Below, one piece after another: positions 52,307 through 61,862 of a stretch of DNA of 64,000 nucleotides. The notes under the pieces were generated by a model. That model was not told the origin of the DNA and made no database searches. It saw only the letters and a program-made list of their open reading frames with translations. The position numbers and the translations under genes are program-made. Each line of letters opens with the position of its first letter. Position 1 is the stretch's first letter. Source of the stretch: an uncultured SAR86 cluster bacterium. GTDB lineage: Bacteria > Pseudomonadota > Gammaproteobacteria > Magnimaribacterales > D2472. The DNA lies in contig CACJJI010000004.1 in NCBI GenBank assembly GCA_902593675.1, forward strand, positions 70,170 to 134,169, read 5' to 3'.

Positions 52307-53589
52307 AAAAAAATTTAGTTTTCGTTTTATTATTACTTGTCCCAACTTTTACTCATGGAGAGCTTTTCTTAGAAATTACAAAGGGCTCCGAAGATCCTTA
52401 CAAAGTAGCAATGATTCCTTTTGAAGGCAATACAAGAGTTTCAAAGCAGCTGAATAGTATTATGCGAAATGACTTAATTCGTACAGGAGAATTTTTAATT
52501 CTTGATGAAGAATTATTATTACCCTTAAAAATTATTGATGATGAGTTAATTTTTAGTGACTGGAAATTGCTTGGAATGGATTATTTGGTTACCGGAACAA
52601 TTGTAAATTCAAAAAATTCTTTAGACATAAATTATGAAATTTATGACATTCATAAAAAGAGAAAAGTGCGTAGTTCAAAAGTTTTCGGTATCCCAAATCA
52701 AATTAGGCAACTTGCTCATTACACGAGTGATGGTATATATGAGTCAATAACAGGAATCAAAGGTATTGCCGCTACAAGGCTTTTGTATGTCAATGAAATT
52801 AAAGACTCTCAACTAATCTCTACATACAAACTTATGTTGGCTGATTCGGATGGAGCTAATGAAAAAATTCTTTTATCAAGTCCCGAGCCTATTATCTCTC
52901 CCTCATGGTCGCCAGATGGAAAAAAGGTCGCATATGTTTCTTTTGAAACGGGAATGGCAAAAGTTTTTATACAAGAAATAGCTTCTGGTAAAAGAGAGGC
53001 AGTATTATCAAAAGACACTCAGATTAGCTCTCCCTCATGGTCACCTGATGGAAAGTATCTTTCTCTAACACTATACCAAGATGGAAATGCAGAAATTTAT
53101 ATTTTAAGGTTGCGTGATCAAACTCTTACGAGGATGACCAATCAATTTGCTATCGACACAGAATCTTCATGGTCTCCCAAGGGAAACAAAATTTTGTTTA
53201 CAAGTGGTCGCTCTGGTTCACCGCAAATTTATGAGTTAGACCTAAGAAAGCTCAACCCAAAAGCAAAACGTATTTCGTTTGAGGGAACATATAATGCGAA
53301 AGCCTCTTATCTTCCAAAAGAAGAAGGGATTATTTTTGTTCACCGATCTAGCGATGGCTTATTTCACATAGCTCTTAAGTATAAAAAAGAAAATTTTATA
53401 AGGGTTTTAACTGAAGCAAAGATGGATGAATCGCCTAGTGTTGCTCCTAACGGTAATATGGTAATCTATGGAATTAAAGAAGAAGATCTAAGCATGCTTG
53501 CTGGATTTAGTCTAAGTGGTGCAAAGTTTAAATTACCTGCATCAAATGGAGAGGTTAGAGAGCCTGCTTGGTCAAATTTTCTAAGATAA
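52303..53589 (+). CDS. tolB: TolB, periplasmic beta-propeller
   Basis: Binds Pal and, through its N-terminus, TolA. The product is 428 residues (E. coli 430). It has a signal peptide (1-19, ending THG-E), an N-terminal alpha/beta domain, and a six-bladed propeller with repeats SPSWSPDGKKVAYVSFETG, SPSWSPDGKYLSLTLY, SSWSPKGNKILFTSGRSGSP. It overlaps tolA by 4 bp; pal follows after 22 bp. Confidence 0.97.
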   Translation: MKKNLVFVLLLLVPTFTHGELFLEITKGSEDPYKVAMIPFEGNTRVSKQLNSIMRNDLIRTGEFLILDEELLLPLKIIDDELIFSDWKLLGMDYLVTGTIVNSKNSLDINYEIYDIHKKRKVRSSKVFGIPNQIRQLAHYTSDGIYESITGIKGIAATRLLYVNEIKDSQLISTYKLMLADSDGANEKILLSSPEPIISPSWSPDGKKVAYVSFETGMAKVFIQEIASGKREAVLSKDTQISSPSWSPDGKYLSLTLYQDGNAEIYILRLRDQTLTRMTNQFAIDTESSWSPKGNKILFTSGRSGSPQIYELDLRKLNPKAKRISFEGTYNAKASYLPKEEGIIFVHRSSDGLFHIALKYKKENFIRVLTEAKMDESPSVAPNGNMVIYGIKEEDLSMLAGFSLSGAKFKLPASNGEVREPAWSNFLR

Positions 53590-53611
53590 TACATACATTG
53601 GAACAATTATT

Positions 53612-54085
53612 ATGAGCAAATCAATTAATTCATTTTTTACCTTATTAACTTTAATAATTTTTTCTGCTTGTAGCTCTGTTCAAGTTACAGAGGAAGCAAT
53701 TGCAGATCAAAATGTTGCCGGGGTTTCAATCACATCAAAATCTACTGCTACTCAGGCGGTCCTAGCAAATGCGGTAGTTTATTTTGAATATGATCAATTT
53801 AATCTTACAGCTAAATCAATTCAGGCTCTTAAAGGCGTAAGTGAGCTCATGAATAGAAATTCAAAAATCACAATTTCAATCGAAGGCCATGCTGATGAAA
53901 GAGGAACCAGAGAATACAATTTAGCTCTGGGACAAAGACGAGCTGAGTCAGTTGCTAATTATTTAATTTCCAATGGAATTAATAGAAATAGATTGCTTAC
54001 CAAAAGTTATGGAGAAGAAAGGCCTTTATCTCTTGGCTCGAATGATGTTGCATGGTCAAAAAATAGAAGAGTTGAAATTAAGTAG
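53612..54085 (+). CDS. pal: Pal, peptidoglycan-associated lipoprotein
   Basis: Outer-membrane lipoprotein that binds peptidoglycan and TolB. The product is 157 residues (E. coli 173). The lipoprotein signal ends IFSAC (C20). The OmpA-like domain (about 48-157) has VYFEYDQFNLTAKS and ISIEGHADERGTREYNLALG with the DAP-binding residues, then QRRAESVANYLI and SKNRRVEIK. ribosome site ATTGGAAC is weak. Confidence 0.97.
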   Translation: MSKSINSFFTLLTLIIFSACSSVQVTEEAIADQNVAGVSITSKSTATQAVLANAVVYFEYDQFNLTAKSIQALKGVSELMNRNSKITISIEGHADERGTREYNLALGQRRAESVANYLISNGINRNRLLTKSYGEERPLSLGSNDVAWSKNRRVEIK

Positions 54086-54097
54086 TTTTCTTCCTAA

Positions 54098-54733
54098 ATG
54101 AAAATCTTCTTTTTTGCGATCCTTTTAGCGCCACTCCATATCTATTCTCAAGATGTAGATGCTTCTGATATTTTGTTCTTAAAGATACAAGAACTTGAGG
54201 GTGAACTTGCTAGCCTTAGGAGTGAACTTGAATCCCAAGCATACTTAATTGAAAAATTGTTATATGAAGAAACAAATCAATTAGAGATAAACGCACCTTT
54301 AGATAGCGAAATTCAATCCGAAGTAAGCACATTCAGATTTGAGGGAATTAATGATAGTAAGAGCATTGATGAAGTTTACGACCAAGCAATTTCTGATTTG
54401 AATGATAAAGATTTCCAAGCTGCAAAGCAGTCTTTTGAATATTTAGCAAATAATTTTAATGATGATGAAAAGATTCCATTGAGTCTATTTTGGCTTGGGG
54501 AGATTTCATTATTAGAGTCCAACCTTGAGGAAAGCGAAAAGTTTTTTCAAAGATTAGCTTCAGACTTTCCTGATCATTGGAGAACGCCACTAGCTCACAA
54601 AAAAATTGGTGACATTTTAGTGATGTCTGGCGAACTGGGTTCTGCAAAAATTAAATATCAATTTGTTGTTCAAACGTTTCCTGAGAATGCTGCTTCTTCA
54701 TTAGCCTTGCAGTTATTAGAAAATATGGAATAA
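54098..54733 (+). CDS. cpoB: CpoB (YbgF), Tol-Pal associated coordinator
   Basis: Periplasmic TPR protein that couples outer-membrane constriction to PBP1B activity. The product is 211 residues (E. coli 263). It has a signal peptide (1-17), a short coiled coil (about 27-55, LKIQELEGELASLRSELES), and TPR repeats (about 85-211) with YDQAISDLNDKDFQAAKQSF and PLSLFWLGEISLLE. It closes the tol-pal operon, and a tRNA-Lys gene follows as in E. coli. Confidence 0.93.
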   Translation: MKIFFFAILLAPLHIYSQDVDASDILFLKIQELEGELASLRSELESQAYLIEKLLYEETNQLEINAPLDSEIQSEVSTFRFEGINDSKSIDEVYDQAISDLNDKDFQAAKQSFEYLANNFNDDEKIPLSLFWLGEISLLESNLEESEKFFQRLASDFPDHWRTPLAHKKIGDILVMSGELGSAKIKYQFVVQTFPENAASSLALQLLENME

Positions 54734-54761
54734 TCACATCTTTTTTATGGAATCCTATCTA

Positions 54762-54837
54762 GGGTCGCTAGCTCAGCTGGTAGAGCAGTTCGCTTTTAAC
54801 GAATTGGTCACAGGTTCGAATCCTGTGCGACCCACCA
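54762..54837 (+). tRNA. tRNA-Lys (anticodon TTT)
   Basis: A complete 76-nt cloverleaf: acceptor GGGTCGC pairs with GCGACCC, D-arm GCTCAGCTGGTAGAGC, anticodon loop CTTTTAA with TTT at 54795-54797, T-arm CAGGTTCGAATCCTG, discriminator A, and an encoded CCA end. It differs from E. coli tRNA-Lys at only a few stem positions. Its place after cpoB matches the lysT locus of E. coli. Confidence 0.98.
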
Positions 54838-54857
54838 CCTTTTTGTTTAAATAATAA

Positions 54858-56120
54858 ATGACTGAATTGACTAGCTTCCTTAAAAATTCTTTGAAGAGAC
54901 TATCATTGTCATTTACTAAAGAATCTGGACTTGCTGGTTTTTTCTTTTTTTTAGTTTTGTGCTCTTGGTATATCTTGAGGCCCGTTAGAAATGAAATGGC
55001 TGTTCAGAACTCAGATATTCTGCCATACCTTCTAGCTGTGGGCGCTTTTGTAATGTTGCTTTTGAATCCAATTTATTCATGGCTTGCTTCACGAAGAAAT
55101 TTAAGGGGAGTATTGGTAGGGTGTTACTCATTCTTTATTCTTAATTTATTGATATTCATCATTTTATGGGAATTTTTTAATCTTTCCTCGACAATTTGGT
55201 TAAGCCAAATTTTTTATATTTGGTGCAATGTATATTCTTTTTTTGTAGTTTCTATTTTTTGGGTAGTAATTATCAACCTATTTCGTGGAGATGGTGCTAC
55301 AAATGTTTTTGGCGTGATTGCTGCAGGTGGCTCATTAGGAGCATTCCTTGGCTCAGAGATTTCCAAGCAATTAGCATCAACATTTAATGAATCAGGTATT
55401 ATTTTTTTTACATTGATATCAATTATCTTTTTAATACTTGCATTGTTAACAGGCCTTATTTTACTAAAAAGATTTGTTTCTGCAGAAGACATAGATAAGG
55501 CTGCAGGTGGTACCAGTTTTGACGCTCTAAAAAACCTTATTTCTTCATCTCAAATTAGGTCTATAGGATTGTATATGTATCTTTGGACTGCAATGATGAC
55601 CATCCATTGGGTAACTTCAATTGATATAGTAAATGCTTGGTCTTCCGATGGTGGAAACAGAATAATTTTCTTTAGCAATATTGAACAAACAGTCACAATC
55701 CTTACATTATTTACACAATTTTTCTTAACTTCGGCAATCATAAGATTTACTGGGCCCAAAACTATTTTGATGCTCTATGGTATTTTATTCATGGGAGCAT
55801 TTATTGGTTACTACCTTAACCCGTCAATTGGATATGTATTTTTTATTACCATTATTTTAAGACTATTTGAGTATGGTATTAATAAGCCAACCAGAGAGGT
55901 CGTTTTCAGTTATTTAAAAAGAACAGATAGATACAAATCCACGGTTATGGTTGATACATTCTTGGTGAGGATGGGAGATTTTTCAGGAAGTGGATTTATT
56001 CTTCTATCAAAATCATTTGGATTGGTGTTTTCGCAAGTCCCATTGTTGGCAATCCCATTTGCTGGATGTTTAGCGGCTCTTGGATACAAGATTCCACCTA
56101 AAGAAGAAATCAGTTCTTAG
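54858..56120 (+). CDS. NTT-like MFS transporter (ATP/ADP translocase family relative)
   Basis: A 420-residue integral membrane protein with about eleven or twelve helices. The start FLVLCSWYILRPVRNEMAVQ (about 33-52) resembles the YxxLRPxRD-type opening of Npt1/Npt2-like nucleotide transporters, and VFGVIAAGGSLGAFLGS and RLFEYGINKPTREVVFS fit the same superfamily. True nucleotide exchangers occur in intracellular bacteria and plastids; free-living relatives of this kind have no known substrate. The gene lies alone after tRNA-Lys and shares its stop bases (TTAG) with bepA. Confidence 0.72.
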   Translation: MTELTSFLKNSLKRLSLSFTKESGLAGFFFFLVLCSWYILRPVRNEMAVQNSDILPYLLAVGAFVMLLLNPIYSWLASRRNLRGVLVGCYSFFILNLLIFIILWEFFNLSSTIWLSQIFYIWCNVYSFFVVSIFWVVIINLFRGDGATNVFGVIAAGGSLGAFLGSEISKQLASTFNESGIIFFTLISIIFLILALLTGLILLKRFVSAEDIDKAAGGTSFDALKNLISSSQIRSIGLYMYLWTAMMTIHWVTSIDIVNAWSSDGGNRIIFFSNIEQTVTILTLFTQFFLTSAIIRFTGPKTILMLYGILFMGAFIGYYLNPSIGYVFFITIILRLFEYGINKPTREVVFSYLKRTDRYKSTVMVDTFLVRMGDFSGSGFILLSKSFGLVFSQVPLLAIPFAGCLAALGYKIPPKEEISS

Positions 56121-57547
56121 AAGCCTCTTCTTCTACCTAGCCTGTCTTTGGCAAGTTTTATCTTGGTCATAATTGTTTCTGTGGTTTGAAATGAATTACC
56201 CGAAAGACTCAATGCAAATTGAAATTGATTCAGCGCATTATCAAAATCACCAATTAATGTGTAATACTCGCCGCGGCTGAGATGATAACCAACAATATTT
56301 TTTCCAGCTCTTTGAATTTCAGATAATTGCATCCATAAACCTGGATCACGATTCTTGCTAATCAAAAGATCTCTTAAAATTTCCTCAGCTTTAATAAACT
56401 CCTTTTTAGAACTTAAGATTTTTGCTTTGATAATTGAGGCAGGATAATTACCCGGAGAAATATTTAGCACTTGCTCGATATTATTTTTGGCCTCATCGAG
56501 GCGTTGTCCAGACAATAAAATTTCTGATTTTGTGATATTCAAAATTAAATTTTTTGGAAATTTATTTAATATTTCATTCATTGCATCTAATGCTTTGTCA
56601 GTTTGACCATTTGATTGCAGTGCGCTTATGTATGCATATTTATTTTCATTGGTTGGAATATCTTTATACAATTTTTCAAAGTATCTAGCTGAAGCCTGAG
56701 GAGATAGCGAGCTATATCTTGCCTTCAGCCTTCCTTTTACAAATTCAAAGTTGATGGTATTTTTTTTACCACCAGTAAATTCTATTTGATCAGCGGCGTT
56801 AAAAGCGTCACTTACCCTAGAGGAAGTAATAGGGTGGGTTAATAAAAATTCTGGAGGATTATCTCCAGCTAACTTTCTTACTTTTGCCATGTTTTCAAAC
56901 ATTTGACCCATACCTGCTGGATCATACCCTGCAGCTATAAGATTATTAAACCCATACCTATCTGCCTCTCTTTCAAAAATTCGACTATATCTTAGCTGTT
57001 GTTGTTGCAATGCAGCCGGTCCAGCAATAAAAGCTGTTGGATTATTAGAGATAATAGCCAACGCAATTGCTGACACCATCACTAAAGACGAAGCGAGATT
57101 TGTGTCTCTTCCTCTTAAAACATTTCTAGCAAAATGCCGTTGACTTAAATGAGCTAACTCATGACCCAAGACAGATGCTAACTGCGCTTCATTTCCAGCA
57201 TTTAGAAATAAACCTCCGTTTACCCCTATAACTCCGCCGGGAGCGGCAAATGCATTAAGTGACTTTTCATCTATCAACACGATAGTAAACTGCCTATCTT
57301 TCACTTGGGAGGTTTCAGAAAGTTTGTATATTAGCAGTTCTGTATATTCTTGAATGATTGGATCTTCAATCAAGGGAGCTTGAGCATAGACTTGCTCCAA
57401 AAAACCTTGTCCCAACATTCTCTCTTGCTCCAGAGAAATCACTCCAGATACTCGATCACCTAAATTTGGTAAATTAAGGTCTTTCTCTTGCGAAATGGTT
57501 AGTTGAGATAAAAACAAGAAAAGAAAGAAAGAGCGTTTGATTAACAT
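56117..57547 (-). CDS. bepA: BepA-like periplasmic M48 metalloprotease with TPR domain
   Basis: BepA degrades or assists stalled outer-membrane proteins at the BAM complex. The product is 476 residues (E. coli 487). It has a signal peptide (1-20), the M48 domain with HELAH at 129-133 and the third zinc ligand in FEREADRYG, and a C-terminal TPR domain (about 265-470). NAFAAPGGVIGVNGGLF precedes the active site as in the family. perM lies next to it, in divergent orientation, as in many gammaproteobacteria. bamC is nearby at 60.1 kb. Confidence 0.94.
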   Translation of the reverse strand: MLIKRSFFLFLFLSQLTISQEKDLNLPNLGDRVSGVISLEQERMLGQGFLEQVYAQAPLIEDPIIQEYTELLIYKLSETSQVKDRQFTIVLIDEKSLNAFAAPGGVIGVNGGLFLNAGNEAQLASVLGHELAHLSQRHFARNVLRGRDTNLASSLVMVSAIALAIISNNPTAFIAGPAALQQQQLRYSRIFEREADRYGFNNLIAAGYDPAGMGQMFENMAKVRKLAGDNPPEFLLTHPITSSRVSDAFNAADQIEFTGGKKNTINFEFVKGRLKARYSSLSPQASARYFEKLYKDIPTNENKYAYISALQSNGQTDKALDAMNEILNKFPKNLILNITKSEILLSGQRLDEAKNNIEQVLNISPGNYPASIIKAKILSSKKEFIKAEEILRDLLISKNRDPGLWMQLSEIQRAGKNIVGYHLSRGEYYTLIGDFDNALNQFQFALSLSGNSFQTTETIMTKIKLAKDRLGRRRGF

Positions 57548-57635
57548 GTGTTTATTATTTCAATTGCCTCGAAGCTTACACTATTGATTGTTTTCAATTA
57601 ACATATCATTTCTAGGACAAAATGAAATATAAAAA

Positions 57636-58691
57636 GTGCTTGAAGATATAAATAATTTATTTAAGAAAATTTTCTCTAATGAGGAGACTTTAGTATTTGC
57701 GTTATTGCTCACTATTGGTTTTTTAATCATATTTTTTTTAGGCAATATTTTAACTCCTTTTTTAATGAGTTTAATTTTTGCATATTTACTTATTGGTATG
57801 CAGAAGCGATTAGAGCAATATGGTGTCAATAGCACAATTGCATTGGTACTTACATATAGTTTTTTCTTGTTATTGGGTATTGCGCTAATGGTCTGGTTTG
57901 GCCCTTTGGTATACCAACAGCTTCAGTCGTTAATTTTAGAAATTCCTAAATGGGTTAATTCATTTATGATTTTTGTGCAAAATGTTCCTGAAAATTATCC
58001 AGATCTAGTTTCCTCTGATCAAATTACAACATTTTTGCAAAGCCTGTCAGGTCAAATTACAGCTATCTCTCAGGACTTTTTAAAAGCTTCCATCACTGGA
58101 ATTCAAAACACGGTAACTATTGCTATAAATTTAATCCTACTTCCAATCCTTGTTTTCTTTTTTTTATTTGATAGAGATTCAATTATTTCTGGTTTTCTAA
58201 GCATTCTGCCTAAAGAGAGAGCAATCCTTCAAAACGTTTGGGTTGAGATGGATGATCAGTTAAGTAATTATGCAAGGGGAAAGGCTATAGAGATTTTAAT
58301 TGTTGGCCTAGCAGCGGCTATAGTTTTTATGTATTTTGATTTGCAATACATAGCCCTTTTATCAGTGTTGGTTGGATTTTCAGTTTTGATACCTTTTTTG
58401 GGAGCATTTATTGTAACTTTGCCAGTTGCTGCAGTAGGCATGCTTCAGTTTGGTTTAAGTTTTGATTTTTGGTTGTTAATGGGGGCTTATTTAGTGCTGC
58501 AAATCCTTGATGGGTATTTGTTAGTCCCTTTACTTTTTTCTGATGCAGTCAAACTGCATCCCGTTGTGATCATGTTAGCAGTTTTTGTTTTTGGGGCAAT
58601 ATTTGGTTTTTGGGGTGTATTTTTTGCAATACCTATAGCCACTTTGATTAAAGCAATATGGAATTCATGGCCAGAAAACTTATCTAACTAA
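57636..58691 (+). CDS. perM: PerM, AI-2E family transporter
   Basis: A 351-residue inner-membrane protein with about eight helices, of the family that includes E. coli PerM and TqsA. The substrate is not established; some relatives export autoinducer-2 or exchange sodium for protons. The late segment FGAIFGFWGVFFAIPIATLIKAIW and DGYLLVPLLFSDAVKLHPV are the family signatures (quoted in part: GFWGVFFAIP). I accept the GTG start at 57636; an ATG at 57622 is out of frame. It faces bcp with one base between stops. Confidence 0.87.
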   Translation: MLEDINNLFKKIFSNEETLVFALLLTIGFLIIFFLGNILTPFLMSLIFAYLLIGMQKRLEQYGVNSTIALVLTYSFFLLLGIALMVWFGPLVYQQLQSLILEIPKWVNSFMIFVQNVPENYPDLVSSDQITTFLQSLSGQITAISQDFLKASITGIQNTVTIAINLILLPILVFFFLFDRDSIISGFLSILPKERAILQNVWVEMDDQLSNYARGKAIEILIVGLAAAIVFMYFDLQYIALLSVLVGFSVLIPFLGAFIVTLPVAAVGMLQFGLSFDFWLLMGAYLVLQILDGYLLVPLLFSDAVKLHPVVIMLAVFVFGAIFGFWGVFFAIPIATLIKAIWNSWPENLSN

Positions 58692-58692
58692 A

Positions 58693-59169
58693 TTATCTAA
58701 CCAATTCTTTGGTGGCATCAAGAACCTCATGAACATGCCCCTTTACTTTCACAGATCTCCATTCCTTCATCACTTTTCCTTTAGAATTTATAAGAAATGT
58801 GCTTCTATCTACCCCCATGTATTCTCTTCCATACATTGATTTTAACTTCATTACATCAAAGGCTTTGCATACCTTTTCATCTGGATCAGACAAAAGCTCA
58901 AATGGAAAACTTTGTTTGGACTTAAAGTTTTCATGAGATTTGATTGATTCTCTAGATACGCCCAATATCTCGGTATTTAATTTTTTAAATTTTTTGTAAT
59001 TATCTCTAAATTCTTGGCCTTCAGTAGTGCATCCAGGAGTTGAGTCTTTTGGATAAAAATAAATTACAACATTTTGATTCTTAAAAGTTTCATTGGATAC
59101 AATTTGATCACTCGTTGCATTAGCCTTGAACTTTGGACAGTTTTTTCCTTCTAAATTTTTAGCCATCAT
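58693..59169 (-). CDS. bcp: Bcp, thiol peroxidase (peroxiredoxin Q)
   Basis: Reduces hydroperoxides using thioredoxin. The product is 158 residues (E. coli 156). FYPKDSTPGCTTEGQEFRDN (about 37-56) has the peroxidatic cysteine in PGCTTEGQ; unlike E. coli the residue five after, where the resolving cysteine would be, is glutamate or phenylalanine-flanked, so it may be a one-cysteine form. DRSTFLINSKGKV is typical. The start could also be the second ATG, three bases inward. It is divergent from dapA, as bcp and dapA are in E. coli. Confidence 0.94.
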   Translation of the reverse strand: MMAKNLEGKNCPKFKANATSDQIVSNETFKNQNVVIYFYPKDSTPGCTTEGQEFRDNYKKFKKLNTEILGVSRESIKSHENFKSKQSFPFELLSDPDEKVCKAFDVMKLKSMYGREYMGVDRSTFLINSKGKVMKEWRSVKVKGHVHEVLDATKELVR

Positions 59170-59215
59170 TTCCTCAAAAAAAAGTGTATAGTTTCATTTT
59201 TTACTGAAAACATTC

Positions 59216-60115
59216 ATGATGCAACCCCTACAAGGCAGTTTAGTAGCTCTAGTTACTCCGATGTTAGAAGACGGAAGCTTGGATTTTAATGCTCTTGAAG
59301 CATTAATAGAGTGGCATATAGAATCTGGTACTAATGGCATTGTATCTGTCGGAACAACGGGCGAATCTGCAACAGTAAGTGTTTCAGAGCATCTTAAGAT
59401 CATAAATAAGACTATTAATTTTGTTAACGGAAGGGTGCCTGTGATTGCCGGTACCGGTGGAAACTCAACGCAGGAGGCTATTGAGCTGACTCAAACAGCC
59501 GCAGAGCTTGGAGCAGACTTCGCTCTTTTAGTTACCCCTTATTACAATAAACCAAATCAAGAGGGCTTATTTCAGCATTTTATCAAAATTGCAAACTCGG
59601 CTGATATTCCACAGATACTTTACAACGTTCCATCGCGCACTGCTTGTGATCTTATGCCTGAAACTGTAATGAGACTCGCTAATCATCAAAATATTGTTGG
59701 GATTAAAGAGGCGCTAGATAGTTCGGAGCGGCTTTCTGAACTTATAAAAATTTCTCAATCTATTGCTGATCAAAAAAAATTTTTAGTTTTTTCTGGAGAT
59801 GATCCTACATTCAATTCTTTTATGGCAAATGGAGGTGATGGAGTTATTTCTGTGGCAGCGAATGTTGTTCCAAGCTATATTTCTCAAATTTGCTCATTCA
59901 ATCTATCTGATCAGTTTGATGAGGCAAAAGAGTTAAATTCCATATTAGAGAATTTATATGAACTTTTGTTTGTTGAATCTAATCCAATACCTGTAAAGTG
60001 GATGTTAAATAAAATGAAGAGAATTCAATCTGGTATAAGGCTTCCTTTGGTGCCTTATAATGAGGTTTTTCATGAGAAAACTATAAATGAGATGATAAAA
60101 TTGAAGCTAATATGA
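59216..60115 (+). CDS. dapA: DapA, 4-hydroxy-tetrahydrodipicolinate synthase
   Basis: First step specific to lysine and diaminopimelate synthesis; DAP feeds MurE. The product is 299 residues (E. coli 292), or 298 from the second ATG. GSLVALVTPMLEDGSLDF, SVGTTGESATVS, LLVTPYYNKPNQEGLFQHF, LYNVPSRTACDL with the catalytic tyrosine, and NIVGIKEALDS with the Schiff-base lysine are all present. It overlaps bamC by 4 bp. A TATAGT at 59187-59192 may be its -10. Confidence 0.97.
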   Translation: MMQPLQGSLVALVTPMLEDGSLDFNALEALIEWHIESGTNGIVSVGTTGESATVSVSEHLKIINKTINFVNGRVPVIAGTGGNSTQEAIELTQTAAELGADFALLVTPYYNKPNQEGLFQHFIKIANSADIPQILYNVPSRTACDLMPETVMRLANHQNIVGIKEALDSSERLSELIKISQSIADQKKFLVFSGDDPTFNSFMANGGDGVISVAANVVPSYISQICSFNLSDQFDEAKELNSILENLYELLFVESNPIPVKWMLNKMKRIQSGIRLPLVPYNEVFHEKTINEMIKLKLI

Positions 60116-61110
60116 AATATCTAAAAAATAATATTTTTTTAATTCTTGTGATTTTCATTACCTCTTGTTCATATATTTCTGGACCTGAGGGATTATTTCC
60201 CGAAACTAAAAATAAATTTTTTGAAGAGAGGCTGGCTCCAGATCTTCAATTACCATCATCTGAAATTGCAATTACTAAAGATGATCATTATCCCCCAATT
60301 AGCCAAGGTATTCCTGCTGCTGAGATTCAAGACATTCCAGCACCAAGACAAATATTTTCCTCAGGAGAGTCTAACGAGGTCCAACTAAGGCGACTTGGCG
60401 AATTGATGTGGGTTTATGTAGAAACTTTGCCTTCCACCTCATGGCCAATTACTAAGAATTACTTTGAAGCTTCACCGATGTCAATAATTGATGCAGATCC
60501 TGATGCTGGCATTATGCTGATTAAGCATTCTGATAATTTAAATCTTAAAATTACTATTGAGCATGGAATTAAAGAGGCCTCCACTGAAATCTTTTTATCA
60601 TCATATGATCTTGATAAAGATGTTGCAGTAAAGCAGGATCCTGATTTCGTCCAACAGGAATTAGAGAAAATAGTACAATTCTTTGCGAGCTCTGCATCTT
60701 CATTTTCTGGAACATCTTTGGCTGCTCAAAATTTAAATGATAGAAAGAAGGCAAAAATTTTCAATGTAAATGATCAAACAATCATTGAATTAAACCTTGG
60801 ATTTGATCGAGCTTGGTCTGCTGTAAGCAGAGCTTTAGAGGCGGGAAATATCACCTCCAACGACATTGACAGGGATAATGGAATTTTTTTGGTAAGTTAT
60901 TCAGTAGAATCTGAAAGAGGTGGCTGGTTTTCCTTTTTAAATTTTAATGATGAGGAAAACAATGATTCACTATTGCTTGGTGAGGCGGCTGAATTTAGAA
61001 TATTACTTGAATCAAAAAATGATAAAACCAATATTCTTGTTGAGTCACTAGAAGGGGCCAAAGAAGAGGCTGAGGCTCTTTTATCTAAAATAAATGAACT
61101 ATTAAGTTAA
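60112..61110 (+). CDS. bamC: BamC, BAM complex lipoprotein
   Basis: Accessory lipoprotein of the outer-membrane protein assembly machine. The product is 332 residues (E. coli 344). The signal ends FITSC (C19). A disordered N-terminal stretch with LAPDLQLPSSE (about 43-53) resembles the segment of E. coli BamC that lies on BamD, followed by two helix-grip domains (about 95-200 and 220-330). The dapA-bamC-purC order is conserved with E. coli and supports the name, as sequence similarity is modest. Confidence 0.88.
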   Translation: MKYLKNNIFLILVIFITSCSYISGPEGLFPETKNKFFEERLAPDLQLPSSEIAITKDDHYPPISQGIPAAEIQDIPAPRQIFSSGESNEVQLRRLGELMWVYVETLPSTSWPITKNYFEASPMSIIDADPDAGIMLIKHSDNLNLKITIEHGIKEASTEIFLSSYDLDKDVAVKQDPDFVQQELEKIVQFFASSASSFSGTSLAAQNLNDRKKAKIFNVNDQTIIELNLGFDRAWSAVSRALEAGNITSNDIDRDNGIFLVSYSVESERGGWFSFLNFNDEENNDSLLLGEAAEFRILLESKNDKTNILVESLEGAKEEAEALLSKINELLS

Positions 61111-61116
61111 GGAATT

Positions 61117-61836
61117 ATGGAAAAAATATCTCAAATCACAACCGGTAAAGCTAAATCTCTATACACCACCAATGAACCTGATCAGCTCATCATGGAGTTT
61201 AGAGACGATACTTCTGCTTTTGATGGAAAAAAAATGGAAGCTCTTGATAACAAAGGAAAAGTTAATAATCAATTCAATGCCTTTGTTATGGAATTTCTAG
61301 CATCAAAGGGGATCGAAACACATTTTATAAAGCTACTTTCAAATCATGAATCTTTAGTATACAAGTTAGAAATGTTTCCCATTGAGTGCGTTGTAAGAAA
61401 TAGAGCGACAGGATCACTTTGTAAACGACTTGGAATTGAAGATGGGTTGATACTTGACCCTCCGCTATTTGAATTCTTTTTAAAAGATGATGAATTAGGA
61501 GACCCATTGATTAATGATCATCATATTGAATCATTTGGCTGGGCAACCCAAGAAGATGCAGATGCAATGAGAGATTTAACCCTCGAAATTAATGATATTT
61601 TGGTTGATTTTTTCAAGGAAGCTAATCTTATTTTGGTAGATTACAAATTGGAGTTTGGAAAATTTCAGGGCAAGATGCTTCTCGCAGATGAATTTACCCC
61701 AGATGGATGTCGTTTGTGGGATAAAGATACATTAACCAAAATGGATAAAGATAGATTTCGTCAAGACCTAGGAAATGTTATAGAAACCTATGGAGAGGTG
61801 GGAGAGCGTCTGGGAATGAAAATAAAACTTGACTAA
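61117..61836 (+). CDS. purC: PurC, SAICAR synthetase
   Basis: Purine step joining CAIR and aspartate. The product is 239 residues (E. coli 237). [12 protein letters not shown] at the start, [42 protein letters not shown] and [14 protein letters not shown] are family motifs. The stop codon lies inside the IscR operator and the -35 of iscR. Confidence 0.97.
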   Translation: MEKISQITTGKAKSLYTTNEPDQLIMEFRDDTSAFDGKKMEALDNKGKVNNQFNAFVMEFLASKGIETHFIKLLSNHESLVYKLEMFPIECVVRNRATGSLCKRLGIEDGLILDPPLFEFFLKDDELGDPLINDHHIESFGWATQEDADAMRDLTLEINDILVDFFKEANLILVDYKLEFGKFQGKMLLADEFTPDGCRLWDKDTLTKMDKDRFRQDLGNVIETYGEVGERLGMKIKLD

Positions 61837-61849
61837 ATTAGTCAGGTAT
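61825..61849 (+). promoter_or_regulatory. Type-1 IscR binding site
   Basis: The 25-bp stretch from AAACTTGACT through AAAT to TAGTCAGGTAT matches the type-1 IscR consensus ATASYYGACTRWWWYAGTCRRSTAT at 24 of 25 positions (A for T at position 2). Its core GACTAAATTAGTC is a near-perfect palindrome. It covers the purC stop codon and the iscR -35 box, as does the autoregulatory site in E. coli. A second palindrome, CAGGTATT-GAT-AATACCTG at 61843-61861, overlaps its right half. Confidence 0.85.
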
Positions 61850-61856
61850 TGATAAT
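61829..61856 (+). promoter_or_regulatory. iscR promoter
   Basis: TTGACT at 61829-61834 and GATAAT at 61851-61856 with 16 bases between. Six bases follow before the ATG at 61863, so the transcription start should be at or within a base of the start codon; there is no ribosome binding site. The -35 is inside the IscR site, so [2Fe-2S]-IscR should repress it. Confidence 0.68.
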
Positions 61857-61862
61857 ACCTGA

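Noticed and set aside
53612..54085. Pal as a general OmpA-family porin fragment
   Set aside because: A complete lipoprotein signal, OmpA-like peptidoglycan-binding domain and the tolB-pal-cpoB order identify it as Pal.
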